Of a DNA stretch of 64,000 nt, positions 10,300 through 22,405 are shown piece by piece. The notes under the pieces were generated by a model. It searched no databases. It was not told the origin of the DNA and saw nothing but the letters and a program-made list of their open reading frames with translations. Position 1 is the stretch's first letter. Every line of letters starts with the position of its first letter. Position numbers and translations under genes: made by a program. Source of the DNA: Coptis chinensis (lineage: Eukaryota > Streptophyta > Magnoliopsida > Ranunculales > Ranunculaceae); contig CM027384.1 in the NCBI GenBank assembly GCA_015680905.1, positions 72,387,501-72,451,500 on the forward strand, written 5' to 3'.

Positions 10300-13138
10300 A
10301 GTAGCAAACAAAACCAAAGGGAAACAAGCACAAATAGAACCTGGAGAAAAAGTCAATCTGGGCTCAAATGATGACCCAAAGTTTGTCTATGTCGGGGCTG
10401 AGTTAGACCCCAAGCTCAAGGAGTAACTTGTCAAATTTTTATCTCTCAATAAAGATGTTTTTGCTTGGTCGTATATCGATATACCTGGAATCGACCCACA
10501 GGTCGCATGCCACAAATTAAATGTCAATCCAAATATAAAGTCTATCAAACAATGACCTCGCAAATTGACTCTCAAATTTCAGAAAGCCATCAATGAAGAG
10601 ATAGAAAAGCTAAAAAATGTGGGATTCATCAGAGAAGTCGAGTATCCGATGATATCCACAACTTTGCGGTATAAAGATTTGGATTCTCTACTCCGTTCGA
10701 TGTAGACTCAAGTCCTTACTCATGTATCTTCGTGCATTTAGTTTGAGTAGGAATTCAAACCAACCTAAAGTCTAGGATAGCTTACAACTTTATTATACTC
10801 CTTGGGAAACTAGTGAGTAAGTTTTTATTGTGGATTTGCTAGCTAAGGTTTGTAGTGTTTTAAATCAAACTTTGAATACTAAAAATGCGAGATATAAAAA
10901 AAAATGGAAAAACTAAGATTTTTAACTTGCAATTTAAAGAGAAGAGAAGGGTAGAGAATTAAGCTACTTATGCAAGGCTTAACTACAAGTCTTTTAGAAA
11001 CAGGTTACTACCATCTCAATCCCTAGCACAATATACCTATCTCTAAACATATCATGCTAGTATGTGGAATTGAAATGATAGATCATTCCAACTCCTAGTT
11101 CTATTTTACAACAGTTGATCAGATATTGGTCAATCTCTGTCATTTTGGGACAGGTTGAAAAATAGAACCTAAGTCTCTAAGTAGTGATTTTGGAATTCTA
11201 CATTTGTAGCCTAATCCTCACATGAGCATCATTAACCTTCTCTTTGGTGTGACCTTGGATTGTTTGAAAGCTACAAGATATATTTGTTAAAGAGAGAGAG
11301 AGAGAAAGAAGAAAAGAAACTAAAAAAAACATTGATTACCTACGGAAATGATGAAGTTTATTAAAAAACTAAAAGTGTTCCCCATTAACACTATTACAAG
11401 CTTTTTTTTTACCTAAAACTAAAACTAAAAACTAAAACTACTCAACAAGGAATGGAAAAAGGAAAAGTAATCAAGGAAGTAAATGGAGTGAATGCCCTTG
11501 TTTTGTTTTCTTCCTATCATATTAGAGCATTCTCCCTATATCCCACGTGAAACACACACACACATTTATTTCCATCTTATCCACACATTCAAAACAAAGT
11601 GACACCTTGCTTTGTTTTCATTATTAGTGCATGATCTCATATAACCTCATTAATTACATGCAAGGTGTCCATTTATGCCAATAATTTGACATTTTTGTTT
11701 TGACATGCTCCATGATTGATGACTCATCTCTTCTTATAGACCCGAAAAGTGGTTCTATTGGTGGGCCCGGATGTCAATTTCTGTAATTTCTGGCCTGAGA
11801 TAGAGCTAGTCGTGCTGATTATCTAAACAACTTACTTGCCGAAATCGGAGTCCAGGTTCAAGAGATATGAGCTCCGGAAGTTTGATGCTTCTATGCATGT
11901 AATCCCTGTTCTGACTTGATTCTGTACTGTTTGAGTCTTTGGGCTTTAGTCCGGATTTGTTGGGCTTCACATAGGCTTGATCGGAAAGCTTATGTATACT
12001 CCCTATTCCGTGCTTAAATGTTGGCTTTATCATCATTTTTACATTAGTTGCTCCAACCTGCAAAAGCACGAAAATGCGATTATTTTATGATTATTAAACA
12101 CAAAATTAACCAAAGTATTATGTCTCTATGGGGTTTTATAGTACAGTTTTGGGTGCTTATCATCCGACCTGGCTAGCTAACGTTGTAGCCGTTCCCAAGA
12201 AGAACGGCTAGGTACGACTTTGCATAGACTTCACCAACGTCAACAAACATTACCCCAAGGACAGCTTCCCCTTGCCAAGAATTGACGTTCTGGTCGATCA
12301 AACATGCGGTCATGAACTCTTTTTGTTCATGGACGCCTACAGTGAATATAATCAAATACCATTGGCAGAAGAAGACCAGGAAAAAATGTCCTTCATTACC
12401 AAACATGGAACGTTCTGCTACAACGTCCTACCATTCGGTTTGAAGAACGTAGGCGCGACCTACCAAAGACTGGTCACAAAAATATTCAAAGACTTGCTGG
12501 GCGACACTATGGAAGTCTACATAGACGATATGGTAGTCAAAAGCAAAAAAGCTAGAGATCACATTTCTCACCTACAAGAAGCCTTTGAGTAACTGCGCCA
12601 AAACAAAATGAAGCTCAACCCAGCAAAATGCGTATTCGGGGTAGCTTCAGGGAAGTTCCTAGGATATCTTGTCTCACAAAGGCGCATTGAAGCAAACCCA
12701 GAATAGATACGAGCTCTCCTCGAGATGTCAGAACCGACCTCCAAGCAACAAATCTACAAGTTATCTGGCATGGTCTCAACCCTTAACAAATTCATCTCAT
12801 GTGCATCTGACAAGTGCAAACCCTTCCTGCAAATACTGAAGAAGGGCACAACATTCACAAGGACAGAAGAATGTCAAAAGGCTTTCAACGACCTGAAATC
12901 TTACTTATCAACTCCCCCCGTCCTGTCCAAACCAACAGAAGGAGAGACACTGGGGCTCTACCTTGCAACTACCAACTTTGATATCAACTCAATTCTCTTT
13001 CGCAAGCACGAAGGAATCGAAAAGCTCGTCTACTTCACTAGCAAGACATTAGCCAACTCAGAAAAACATTACTCCCCAATGGAGAAAACAATGTTAGCTT
13101 TGTTGTACTCAGCTCGGAAGTTTCGACCTAACTTCTAG
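10300..13138 (+). pseudogene. Tat-1 reverse transcriptase and RNase H, interrupted by a solo LTR
   Basis: The linker DDPKFVYVGAELDP and the first RT block (...VGFIREVEYP) reach 10649. A solo LTR (10650-12162) follows, and RT resumes with WLANVVAVPKKNG. The catalytic YIDDM box is intact at 12518-12532, and the palm motif LPFGLKNVGATYQR lies upstream. The first RNase H follows (TLGLYLATTNFDINSILF, KHYSPMEKTMLALL) and stops at 13138. At least four in-frame stops are visible besides the insertion. Confidence 0.88.
10650..12162 (-). mobile_element. Solo LTR (1.5 kb) inserted in Tat-1 RT
   Basis: 1513 bp, TG...CA, with an exact 5-bp duplication TCCGA (10645-10649, 12163-12167). On the minus strand it begins TGATAAGCACCCAAAACTGT and ends GTGGATATCA. 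No gag-pol or second LTR is present, so I read it as a solo LTR left by recombination. Its start matches the element at 62025 (TGATAAGAGCCCAAAACTGT), which shows one family. It contains a (GA)n tract near 11291 and no protein-coding frame. Confidence 0.85.
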
Positions 13139-13375
13139 GCTCACAGCATCAAGGTCATCACAGATGTACCCATCAAATAGGTCTTGAGTTCTAGTAACAA
13201 AACAACCCGCATGGCCAAATGGGCTGAAGAACTCGGAGAACATCACATCGACTTCGTTCCTAGAACGTCCCGCAAAGGTCAGGTCATTGCTAATTTCTTG
13301 GCAGATTTCCCCGTCGAAGATGTCAACTGGGAACCCGAGCCAATTACTTCATTTCATCAACAATCCACCCCAGAC

Positions 13376-13915
13376 ACATGGCACCTCTACATAGATGGAG
13401 CATGCAATAATAGCGGTAGTGGACTGGGGGCTATGTTAACTTCACCAAAAGGAACACAACTACAAAAGTCAATCAAGATCGACTTCGCAACATCCAACAA
13501 TGAAGCGGAGTACGAAACATTAATTACAGGCCTCCGCATGACACAACAGTTATAAGTCCAGAAACTCAAAGCTCACAACGACTCATAGCTAATCGTCAAG
13601 CAGCTCACCAAAGAGTATGTCACCAACGTAGCAAACCTGGCCAAATATGCCCAGGTCGTCAATAAAATCATCAGCTCGTTCAAAACATTCTCATTAGAAC
13701 ACATTCCTCGAGAAGACAACAGACATGCAGACAGCCTGGCCTTCTTAGCGTCGAAAACCCAAGAGACATGTCCAACCACGGTTTACATTGACATCCTGGA
13801 GAGGCTTGCATACCAGCAAGAAAGTGTCAACAGCCTCACAGACTTTCAGCCCACGAAGAAGAGATCACTCAATCCTGGATGGGACCATTCCTGCAATTTA
13901 TCCTACACGGGGAAC
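13376..13915 (+). pseudogene. Tat-1 second (archaeal-type) RNase H
   Basis: WHLYIDGACNNSGSGLG carries the first catalytic Asp, SNNEAEYETLITGL the Glu, and EDNRHADSLAFLAS the C-terminal Asp block. Stops at 13553-13555 and inside the HNDS-LIVKQ segment, plus a frame change near 13785, inactivate it. A second RNase H after the RT RNase H is diagnostic of Tat elements. Confidence 0.82.
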
Positions 13916-13919
13916 TCCC

Positions 13920-15096
13920 AGAAGAAGCAAAGAATGCTCGTGCTGTGAAATTTTGAGCTCCCAGATACACTGTAATCAACAGACGATTATTCTGCAAATC
14001 CGCAGGTGGACCTCACTTAAGGTGCATAACTCCACGTGAAGGTCAACTCATCTTTGACGAGATTCACAAAGGCGAATGTGGCAACCATGCAGGAGCAAGA
14101 TCTCTGGCTTACAAAGCAATCGCTCAAAGGTATTATTGGTCAGGCATGCACATCGAGGCAAAGACATACGTTCTCAAATGCCCCTAATGTCAAACATTTG
14201 GACACAACCATTTGAGTCCAACACGAGAGTTGATCAACATAGCCAGCCCATGACCCTTTCATATGTGGGGCCTAGACATCATGGGACCATTTATCCCACA
14301 AAAGAAAACATGACTCAAATACGTCCTAGCAGCCACAGATTACTTCACCAAATGGGTAGAAGCAATTTTACTAGTCCAAGTCAAAGAGATCCACGTCATC
14401 AACTTCATATGGACCAATATCATCACAAGATTTGGTCTCCCCCACACCTTTGTCATGGACAACGGTACTCAATTTGCTGGCTCACAAGTCAAAGCATTTC
14501 TGCAAAAATGGCGCATCATTAAAGCAATTTCTACACCTAGATATGCACAAAGCAATGGTCAAACAGAGGCTACCAACAAAGCAATCAAGGAGAATCTCCA
14601 AAAGAAGTTGGAGAGCAAGAAAAGCCAATGGCCAGAGCAACTCGAGAACATTCTATGGGCTTACAGAACAACAGCCAGAGCCAGTACCAATGAATCTCCT
14701 TTCACACTTTGCTTCGGAATAGAGGCAGTCATACCATCAGAACTCACAATCACAACCACACATTCTGACATTGTAGAATCAGGAGATAATGACACCATCT
14801 TGGCAAAAGAAATCGATCTCCTAGAAGAATGAAGGGAAACAGCTACAATATCCATAGCTCGGTACCATCAAACAATCCAGCGATCTTACAACAAGAAGGT
14901 CGTCCCAAAAACTTTCCAAGTTGGCGATTTAGTCCTCAAAAAGACTCTAGCTCCAGCCAAGCTGAACCCAACATGGGAAGGTCCCTACATCATTGACAAA
15001 GTCGTGGGAAACAGAGCATACTAGATTAAAACTCAGCTCGGTGATGCACTTCTCCGACCTTGGAACACAGCTCTCCTCAAGCGTTTTTATCAATAA
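13920..15096 (+). pseudogene. Tat-1 integrase, with stops
   Basis: An HHCC-type N-terminal domain (HKGECGNHAGARSLAYKAIA ... KCP-CQ, a stop replacing the residue between the cysteines) is followed by the core. Its catalytic residues are visible: WGLDIMGPF (Asp 14275), MDNGTQF (Asp 14458) and NGQTEATNK (Glu 14566), which gives the D-35-E spacing. The C-terminal part includes QVGDLVLKK and WEGPYIIDKVV and ends at TAA 15094-15096. Several in-frame stops are present. Confidence 0.88.
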
Positions 15097-15239
15097 AATT
15101 TTATCCAGACTTATTAGTCAATATGAATAAAACTCCATTAGCACTGTGCGTACAAATGTCATCTTTTGCATTACATGAGTACCATGCAACTTGCACTATG
15201 CTATCTAACCTAGGACATCACAATGTCAGGTCGTACATC

Positions 15240-15560
15240 AAAGACGGAGTCCTGAACGACTCAACTATAATTACCACGCAGTGGTCAAAACATCAATCAA
15301 TCTAACCCAAGGTCTCCCAAAAGGACCCTAAATCAACTTAACACCAACGCATGGCCAGGGTTAACTGGTTAAGCATGATTCAACTGTAAATTCCACGCAA
15401 TTATCAGTCAAATTCAAACATATGGGACCCCCAAAAGGATCCACAGTCAACTTAAAACCTTGTGAACAAGGTTAAGCTTGGCTCAACGGTAACTACCAAT
15501 CAAAGGTTAGTTATCAAACAATCGGAGTTCCCCCAAAAAGAACGACCCAACCAAACACAA
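15240..15560 (+). repeat. Degenerate tandem repeats in Tat-1 3' spacer
   Basis: About three decayed units of roughly 110-120 bp. Each has a CTCAACT/TTCAACTGTAA-ATTACCACGCA block and a later CCCAAAAGGA(C/T)CC block followed by GTCAACTTAAAACC-like sequence and GGTTAAGC. It sits directly after integrase, where Tat elements often carry variable tandem repeats. Confidence 0.55.
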
Positions 15561-15657
15561 AAAGGCGACCTAGGAGACAGCTACGATCATCTAACTAGGT
15601 CGTGCACCAAACAATAAGACGATCTACCATAATACAACAAGTCATCAGGACTACCAC

Positions 15658-18600
15658 TGTAACGCCCGTACTTAAAATAGGTATTTATTTATTTATTTAT
15701 TAATTAATTTAATTATTTTATTTAAAAATCGGCTGGATTGGATTTGGATTTGTGGGGCGGGTTTCGGGCGAAGTGCGTGTTGTTGGGCTTGGATTTCGGA
15801 CCAAGTATATAAACACATTGTTCTGGAGAATAGGGTTCGAAGAAAAAAAAAATAATAAAAATGGAGGCTCGAGTGTTGGAGCGCGATGACTCGGACTCGG
15901 AGAAATTCGTGGAGCTTGGGATTAAGGTGAGTAGCTATTTTGCTATTTCACCGGATTTATGGTTTTCCGTGTATCGGAATATACCGACTAAGGTTTCGGC
16001 CTATTAATACTGTTCATTCTACTGTTGTATTGGACTTCGTGCCATTTGTATTATTAAACCTTGTTAAATTTCGGATTTGATATAGAACTGTCGAAACTTT
16101 GGAAAAAAAAATGGTTTTGAACTGTCGAACTATGAACAAAGCGTTCATGGAAGCAGACCATGAATCTTCTTGCCTTTATTATTATTTTGTTGTTTTGTTT
16201 TGGGTTGGTTGTTGTATATAGTTTGGTGTCTTTGTTGAAGGTCTGTCGAAGAGCTTAGCGTGACGTTAATGGCGTCGTCGCCTTTATGTGGGTTGAACTC
16301 AGTTTGATATAAGCTTAGTTGTTGTTGGGGATTAAATATTTGATGTCGGGTTGGTGGCTTGAGTGCTGTTGGGGGCGGTTTGAAGCTCGGAGAATTCATC
16401 AATGGCGGCGACCAGTAACACCCAGTTTTCATTTAAAACTTTGTTGTTGTTTAGTTGGTTTTGATTGTGTTTTTGAATGGAGTTTGGTTGTTGAGGTTTG
16501 AGTGCGTGAGGGCTGTCGAGTGGAGCTTGAAGCAAGTCAGTAATGGAGGTCGAAATTTCTAGATCTAGTTTTGAAGAAATATGTGGATCAAAGGATTTGA
16601 GGTGTTTGTGTTAATTAATGTTGTTTGGGTTTTTAGGGGGATTGAAACCGTTAGCTTGAATGGGGCAGACGAGTGGTGGCCGGAATTCGAGCGGTGGTGG
16701 CTGATGGAGCTGAAGGAGATGACACTGTAGCTGTGGTTGGGCCTTGGGCCTAACCGATTCGCTACTTGGGCCGGTTTTAGCTTTAGGGCCTTGGTTGTTT
16801 GGTTGGGCCCAAAAATCTATTTTAGTTTGGGCCGGTTTTTATGTTAAGTTTTGGGCCAGTTCTTTTTGGTTTTTGTTTGGGCCCTTTTTTCTATTTGTTT
16901 TGTTTCATTTATGGACCAGTTTAATTTAAAGTTTTTGGGCGGTTTTAGGTCAAATTTTTGGGTGAACCACTTAACTATTTTTGGGGCGGTTTAATATTGC
17001 TTGGGGCGGTCCATGGGACTTAAAATAGATCTATATGGGTCTTTCAACTTTTAAACTTTCGGGTTCTAAGGTTTGGGCTCGGCTAGTTGGGTCCGAACCG
17101 TTTCAGAATCATGAGCCTATGAGCCATGCACATTGACCTTAGCCATGAACCATGGCTACGACTCTAAACTTGTCGAACATGGAAATGCCAGTTTGACTTT
17201 GACCATGCCAGTTTGACTTTGACCGTTAACCGTTGACTGTGGAATGTTGACTGTTTTCCAGTTTTTCACATATTTGATTATATGGACTAATATAGTAATA
17301 AAATATTGTCGAACATTATATAACGTTGTTTGTCATTATCTAATTATGATTTGATGTGAGTAGTGTTTAAAGCATATATATATTGGGCTTTGATTGTGGA
17401 TTGTAGACTGTATAATTGTGCTACATTTTATGTTGTAAATTGTATGGACAAATTAAATGTGGAAATGCTGTGGAAGCTGATATAAATTTAGTTGTCATTA
17501 TCTAATTAAGATTTGACGTGAGTAGTGTGTAAAACATATATATGTTGGGATATATATATTAAATGCAATAGTTTTGGAGACATAAATGTATAAACACTCA
17601 ATTATTATATATGTGAGATGCTACTATGAGGTAGCATAGTATTGGTGAATATTTGCCCACGGGAGTGTGGTGTAGTGCAATAATATATTGGCACGTGAAA
17701 GTATGAAAATAGTTATGAGATATATTGAGATATTTCTATATATTGTGGCTTAGTGCAATAAGGCAATTGACCTGCACGTGATATAGTAGATTTATTATGA
17801 GTCATTAATGTATGACACTTGAATAAATTACGTAACGAAAATCCTAGAACCTAGCTACCACAACTTATGTGATTGGCCCTTCTGGCGTTTTAGTTAATCT
17901 GAATGGCCGCCGGCGCCCTTTTCCGGCGTTTGAGTTAATCTGAATGGCCGGGCGTAAGTAATGTGATTGGCCCTCCCCGGCGTTTCAAGATAAAATTTGA
18001 ATGGCCCTCCGGCGTAGCCAAATAGTGGCTTGATTATTCCGTTCGCCAAAATAGAGCGATGATCGCAATATTTTATGCGAATAGTGGCATTACTTACATA
18101 ATTGCTTTTCGTGTGAGGATTTACTTGGTGTCGCGGCATCCATTTCGGGGGTGGTTACGCCGCGGAGTGGTTCATTATGTAAGGGGAGGCATGTGGATGT
18201 ACATGTTCAAGGTTGGGTAGCGATTGTGGTAGCCAGGGGAAACTAGGTAAGACATAGATACGACGTGATTTTAGGGACACACAAAGAAAGTCTAAATTAA
18301 TATAATTATGGTAATATGTTGGTAAATGATATATCTTTAGATAGATGATTATATATGATTTGGTGGTTAGTATTTTAGTTAGAACCTCGTGGAGGAACTA
18401 AATGCCTTTTATTATCGTATGGTATGTTGTATTAGTTGTTGGAAGTTAAAGGCTCGATTGGAAGGAACTACTGCCTAGATTATTGTACTTAAGTATGTTA
18501 TATTAGTCGTTGAAAGTTAAAGGCCTCGGTGGAGGAACTAACTGCCCGTATGGATTATGTATATATTTGTATAAGTATATGTTGTTTTTAGAGCTACTCA

Positions 18601-19042
18601 CACCAGCATTTTTATAATGCTGACCCGATTTGCATGTTTGCTTATCGGGTGTGTTCATTCAATGAACATAGTTGATAAGTTTTGACAGGTTTAGTGTTGA
18701 AGAAGAGTGGTTGCTTGTGGTTTTACGTTAAGCGTTGCATCTCGGGATTTGTTTTGTTTTCCCTTGAGGTGATATATAATTTCAGTCTAGACAATGTTTT
18801 TGTATTTTCATTTGTAAATTTTATTAAAGAGTTATTGAAAGGAGAGTTGTAACCTAATCTTATTTGTGAATCTTTGTCATGAAGAAGACTTTTGTTTAAG
18901 TAAAAATTTTATTGGTTTTATTATCCCATATTTAAAACTGTTTATGGGTTTTTGGGAGTTGAGAGTGCGTCACACCTCGGAGATCGAAGAGTCGGGAACA
19001 AATAATGTTTTTCCGAATTCTGTCGAAATTCGGGGTGTGACA
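15658..19042. mobile_element. 3.4-kb TG...CA element (giant solo-LTR candidate), copy 1
   Basis: 3385 bp, TGTAACGCCCGT...GGGGTGTGACA, with an exact 5-bp duplication ACCAC (15653-15657, 19043-19047). A TATA-like GTATATAAACA lies near 15807. There is no gag-pol and no internal repeat of the ends, so a solo copy of a very long LTR is the simplest reading; a non-coding LTR-derived element is the alternative. Internally it has about four units of a GC-rich ~50-bp repeat (GGCCCTCCCCGGCGTTT-type, 17875-18020) and three ~80-bp units with GTTAAAGGC...GGAGGAACTA (18380-18550). Copy 2 lies inverted at 37228-40652. Confidence 0.8.
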
Positions 19043-19699
19043 ACCACTGTGTAGTACATGTCGTCATACAACGAATCAAACAGTAATAAAACAACCACAT
19101 TCACAACAAAAGTCAAAGACAACATCAAGGCATAACAAGTAAGTAATTTAAATACTTTACTACTTACAAAATTTGGTTGGATACTAGAGGCCCCCAGGTT
19201 ATCTTGAGAAAACAACTTCAGCACCCCCATCATCAAAGAATCAAAGTTATCAATATCAGTTATCAGTATCAACCAAAGCAAGTGAGAAAACATAGCTCAT
19301 CATCATTCAAACACATCAATATCAAAGAAAGAAAAGGCACAATCAGAAGACACGGGAAAGATTCTCAACATTCAAAGGTTCCAGTGGGCCAACCTCTTCA
19401 CCAATAGGGCCCCCAACTAAATCACCACTCACATTCACAACTTCTATGGAGATCTCCCCATTTGGCTGAACGGCTGGAGTAGTAGCAAGGTCGGATGATA
19501 GATCAGGTCGTCTACTAGCATCTGCAACAGTACTTTCCACAACTACTGTTGCAGCCCTATTTTCAACCGACCTCTTCAGGGTTTTATACTTACATTCTAG
19601 TCCATAAAATCATCCACCATAACGTAAGTATCACCACTTTCTACCAAGTCGACCAGGTCGTTATATTCTTTTTGCGCCTTTTCAGCAACGACCTGTGCA

Positions 19700-21562
19700 T
19701 TCTTGCACTCACCAATCCAGTGCTGCACCTACACCTTTGAAAGCATCAAGAGATGGTTGCAGCAAGGCCACCTTCCCAGCAAGATCTCCAACCTGCAACT
19801 TCAGCCCAGACATTTCAGCTCTCTCCACCTCTTGAACAGCAAGCAGCTCGTCATATGCCTCCTTGGCAGCATCAAATTCCTTCTTATACAGGTCGGAGAT
19901 AAGAGTCATCTCTTTCAGCTTTCTATACATAACCAGGACTTGACAACAAACAAAGTAAATCACAAAGCAGTAGAAGTGGAAAACAAGACAATACCCAGGT
20001 CGAAGAGGCACGTACAAAGCACATGGAGCGATCCATATATTTGATGTTCATCCCCAAGTCCTTCCTAGTCTCCAACTAAAGCCTATCTCCATCCAGGACA
20101 ATGCCCTCTAGCAACCAAATAGCTCTTGAAGCTACAGTCCCCATTCTTTACAAATTTATTCAACCCACTTGTTGGGTCCTCATAGGTGACAAGCCTATCC
20201 AGAACGTCATCAACACTCTTGTCGGGTCGTACTCCCCGATCCCTTCAACTTTTGGGCAACAGCCTTATTCTCACTAGCCTTCTTGCCCCAGGTATCAGCA
20301 ACCCCCACATCCACAACAAGTTCCTTCATATCCATCCTCTTCAATGGAGCCCGGCCTGCAGAAGAACGACCTCCACCAGTACTAGGTCGTTCCTCATATT
20401 CAGCTCGGGACTTCTTCGATCCCTCCGTCTCAACCACTTCAGAGCGCCTTTTCAAATTAGGCCTCTGGAACTGAGTGGGAGCATCACCACCACCAACAAC
20501 ACTCCCGCCACCATGACCAGAACGCTTACCATCACCTACTTCGGAGCGTTTGGATGCAGAACGTTCAACATCACCCACTTCAGAGCATTTGGATGCAGAA
20601 CGGCTATCAGCAGCTCCTCCAGCCGTCCTCACCGAAGCAGAACGACTATCAGCAGCCTCTCCAGCCATTCTCCCTCCAGAAACAGGTACCTTCCTTTGGC
20701 TCTCCCTCTCCATCTCACCATCCGAGCTAGAATCAGAGATGTAAAAAACGAGCTTACGAGCCCTCTTCTTTTGTTCCACCTTCTTCCAGTTGATCTTCTC
20801 CCCTCCACGCCTCTTAAAGTAGTGAGAAACCTCCCCTAAGATAGCTCGTTTTTCCTCCCAACTCAAACAAGCAAACTTCTCCAAAATGTCAAGCTCAGAA
20901 CGACCTCGAATGGAAACCTCTGCACTAAAGGACACAAAAACATCAGAGCGTACAACATATCAATTACAATACATGCATACGACCTACAAAATAACTACCT
21001 ACCAGCCCACTTTACAGAGCAAGTACTCAGCTCACACCCAGGGGGGTGTAATTATCCACAACCAACAGAGGCCTACGCCCCCAGTCCTCCTTACTCACCC
21101 CCACAATTAAAGACGACTTCCCCCTTACGATCTGTAGACTAAAATTCAGTACAACCGATCTCTTTACAGAGAAATGCTCCAACACATCTCCTAAGCAGAT
21201 ATTATAAATTCAACAAATTCAACACATGGAAAACCTTCAAACTATTCCCTACGAACTGGCATGGGGTTTCGTCACAATAGTTCAAAATCTCAACAGTAAG
21301 ATGGGAAAACGATAACCTCATCCTAGCTTTCAACTGCCCATAACAAACCACAACTCCTCCATCTGGAGGTACATAGTCATCATTATACAACCTCCCTTCT
21401 CCACTTAGGTCGTATATCCTCAGCCCTCGTCTCCACTGAAAAAGACGATGAAGCCCCATCTCCACTACGAACCCTAACTTCAACATCATCTCCACTCAAA
21501 GTTCTCTATCTCCACTGATCAACATCAACTTCCCCACTCAAACTATCACTGGTAGCAGACAT
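19700..21562 (-). pseudogene. Tat-1 antisense gene, conserved in Tat-2
   Basis: Read opposite to gag-pol. It begins at ATG 21562 (MSATSDSLSGE, acidic). A block at 21495-21202 (YVPPDGGVVVCYGQL, RMRLSFSHLTVEILNYC) resembles the domain annotated in plants as putative gypsy-type transposon (PF04195). After a likely intron comes a 241-codon open frame at 20935-20210 (EVSIRGRSELDILEKF, KRAILGEVSHYF), basic and Ser/Arg-rich. A block with VKNGDCSFKS and IVLDGD lies at about 20165-20070, and a coiled coil (LKLQVGDLAGKVALLQ) at 20017-19709. All parts align with the antisense gene of Tat-2. Frameshifts and stops break it. Its function is unknown; extra antisense ORFs are known from Tat elements. Confidence 0.65.
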
Positions 21563-21950
21563 TACGAGTTCAAAATAAACAAAAAGTCAAATTTTGCAAG
21601 ATCAAAAGACGCACCTGATACCAAAGATTGGAAAAGTTTTTTTCTTTCTTTTTCTTTTTTTCTTTCGCTTTGCTCTGTCTTAGATTGAAGAAAGGAGGAA
21701 GTGAAACACCTTAACACGTCAAGATCCTTCAGCTGCCAAAACCTCGAGGGAATACAAAACGTTTCGTGTTCCCACATAACACAATCATTACTCACCCATA
21801 AATTGCCGTGATTTCGGGCCCACGAATCCAGCCCAACAGTTCGCGCACATTTCTCAAAAACAAATTAAACCTACCAGCTGTCCAACACGTGTGTCAAAAA
21901 CTTTATTTTTTCCTTCATTTTTACATCACAGCTGTCCAAAGAACGGATCA

Positions 21951-21964
21951 AATAAAGGGGGCTG
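21951..21964 (+). other. Tat-1 polypurine tract
   Basis: AAATAAAGGGGGCTG directly precedes the 3' LTR, in the position used to prime plus-strand DNA synthesis. Confidence 0.65.
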
Positions 21965-22400
21965 TGTAAGTACCCTCCGTTCTACATTACAATACACGTG
22001 TCTATACACCAGCTCGTACCACTCTATCAGAACGTCCCAACGACCCAAACACAGGTCGTCCCCAGCATCAGTTACAGCCATATATGTGAGCAAATCAACT
22101 AGCACAATTTTGGAGCTTAGTCAACGTACCAATCAATGAGACATTAACTTTGTAACGACAGAGTAATGGCGAATCATCAAGATATCACATAAGGTGGATC
22201 TACATTTCATAACGGCTCGGAGCAAATAAGGAAAGTCAGCTCAAACATCTATAAGTAGAGAGAGATGAATTACGTAAGACTTGATTCAAGTTTATCCAAA
22301 AAAACTTAATATGTAGGCAACTCTTATCCCGAGAAGAGTACAATCATTCCCTATCACATAAATCGTTAGGTCATTGTCCAATAAATACCAAACATCTACA
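21965..22400 (+). repeat. Tat-1 3' LTR
   Basis: 436 bp, TGTAAGTACC...AAACATCTACA, followed by the TACTT target duplication. It is collinear with the 5' LTR. Confidence 0.92.
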
Positions 22401-22405
22401 TACTT

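Larger units (their letters stand above)
7737..22400 (+). mobile_element. Tat element 1: full-length, decayed Ty3/gypsy retrotransposon
   Basis: Bounded by TG...CA LTRs (7737-8180 and 21965-22400) and an exact 5-bp duplication TACTT (7732-7736, 22401-22405). Order: LTR, tRNA-type primer site, gag, protease, RT, RNase H, a second (archaeal-type) RNase H, integrase, tandem-repeat spacer, antisense gene, purine tract, LTR. The extra RNase H, the primer site of the TGGCGCCGTCTG type and the extra 3' gene fit the Tat lineage (Ogre/Retand/Grande relatives). It is interrupted by solo LTRs at 10650-12162 and 15658-19042; without them it is about 9.8 kb. Stops and frameshifts throughout gag-pol make it non-autonomous. 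Confidence 0.9.

Noticed and set aside
13788-14522. Overlapping plus-strand frames in the Tat-1 integrase region
   Set aside because: Alternative frames of the integrase; the catalytic residues align only in the frame described.
20186-20839. 217-codon plus-strand frame rich in Ser, Thr, Arg and Leu
   Set aside because: It is the opposite-strand shadow of the Tat-1 antisense gene, which is conserved in Tat-2; this frame is not.
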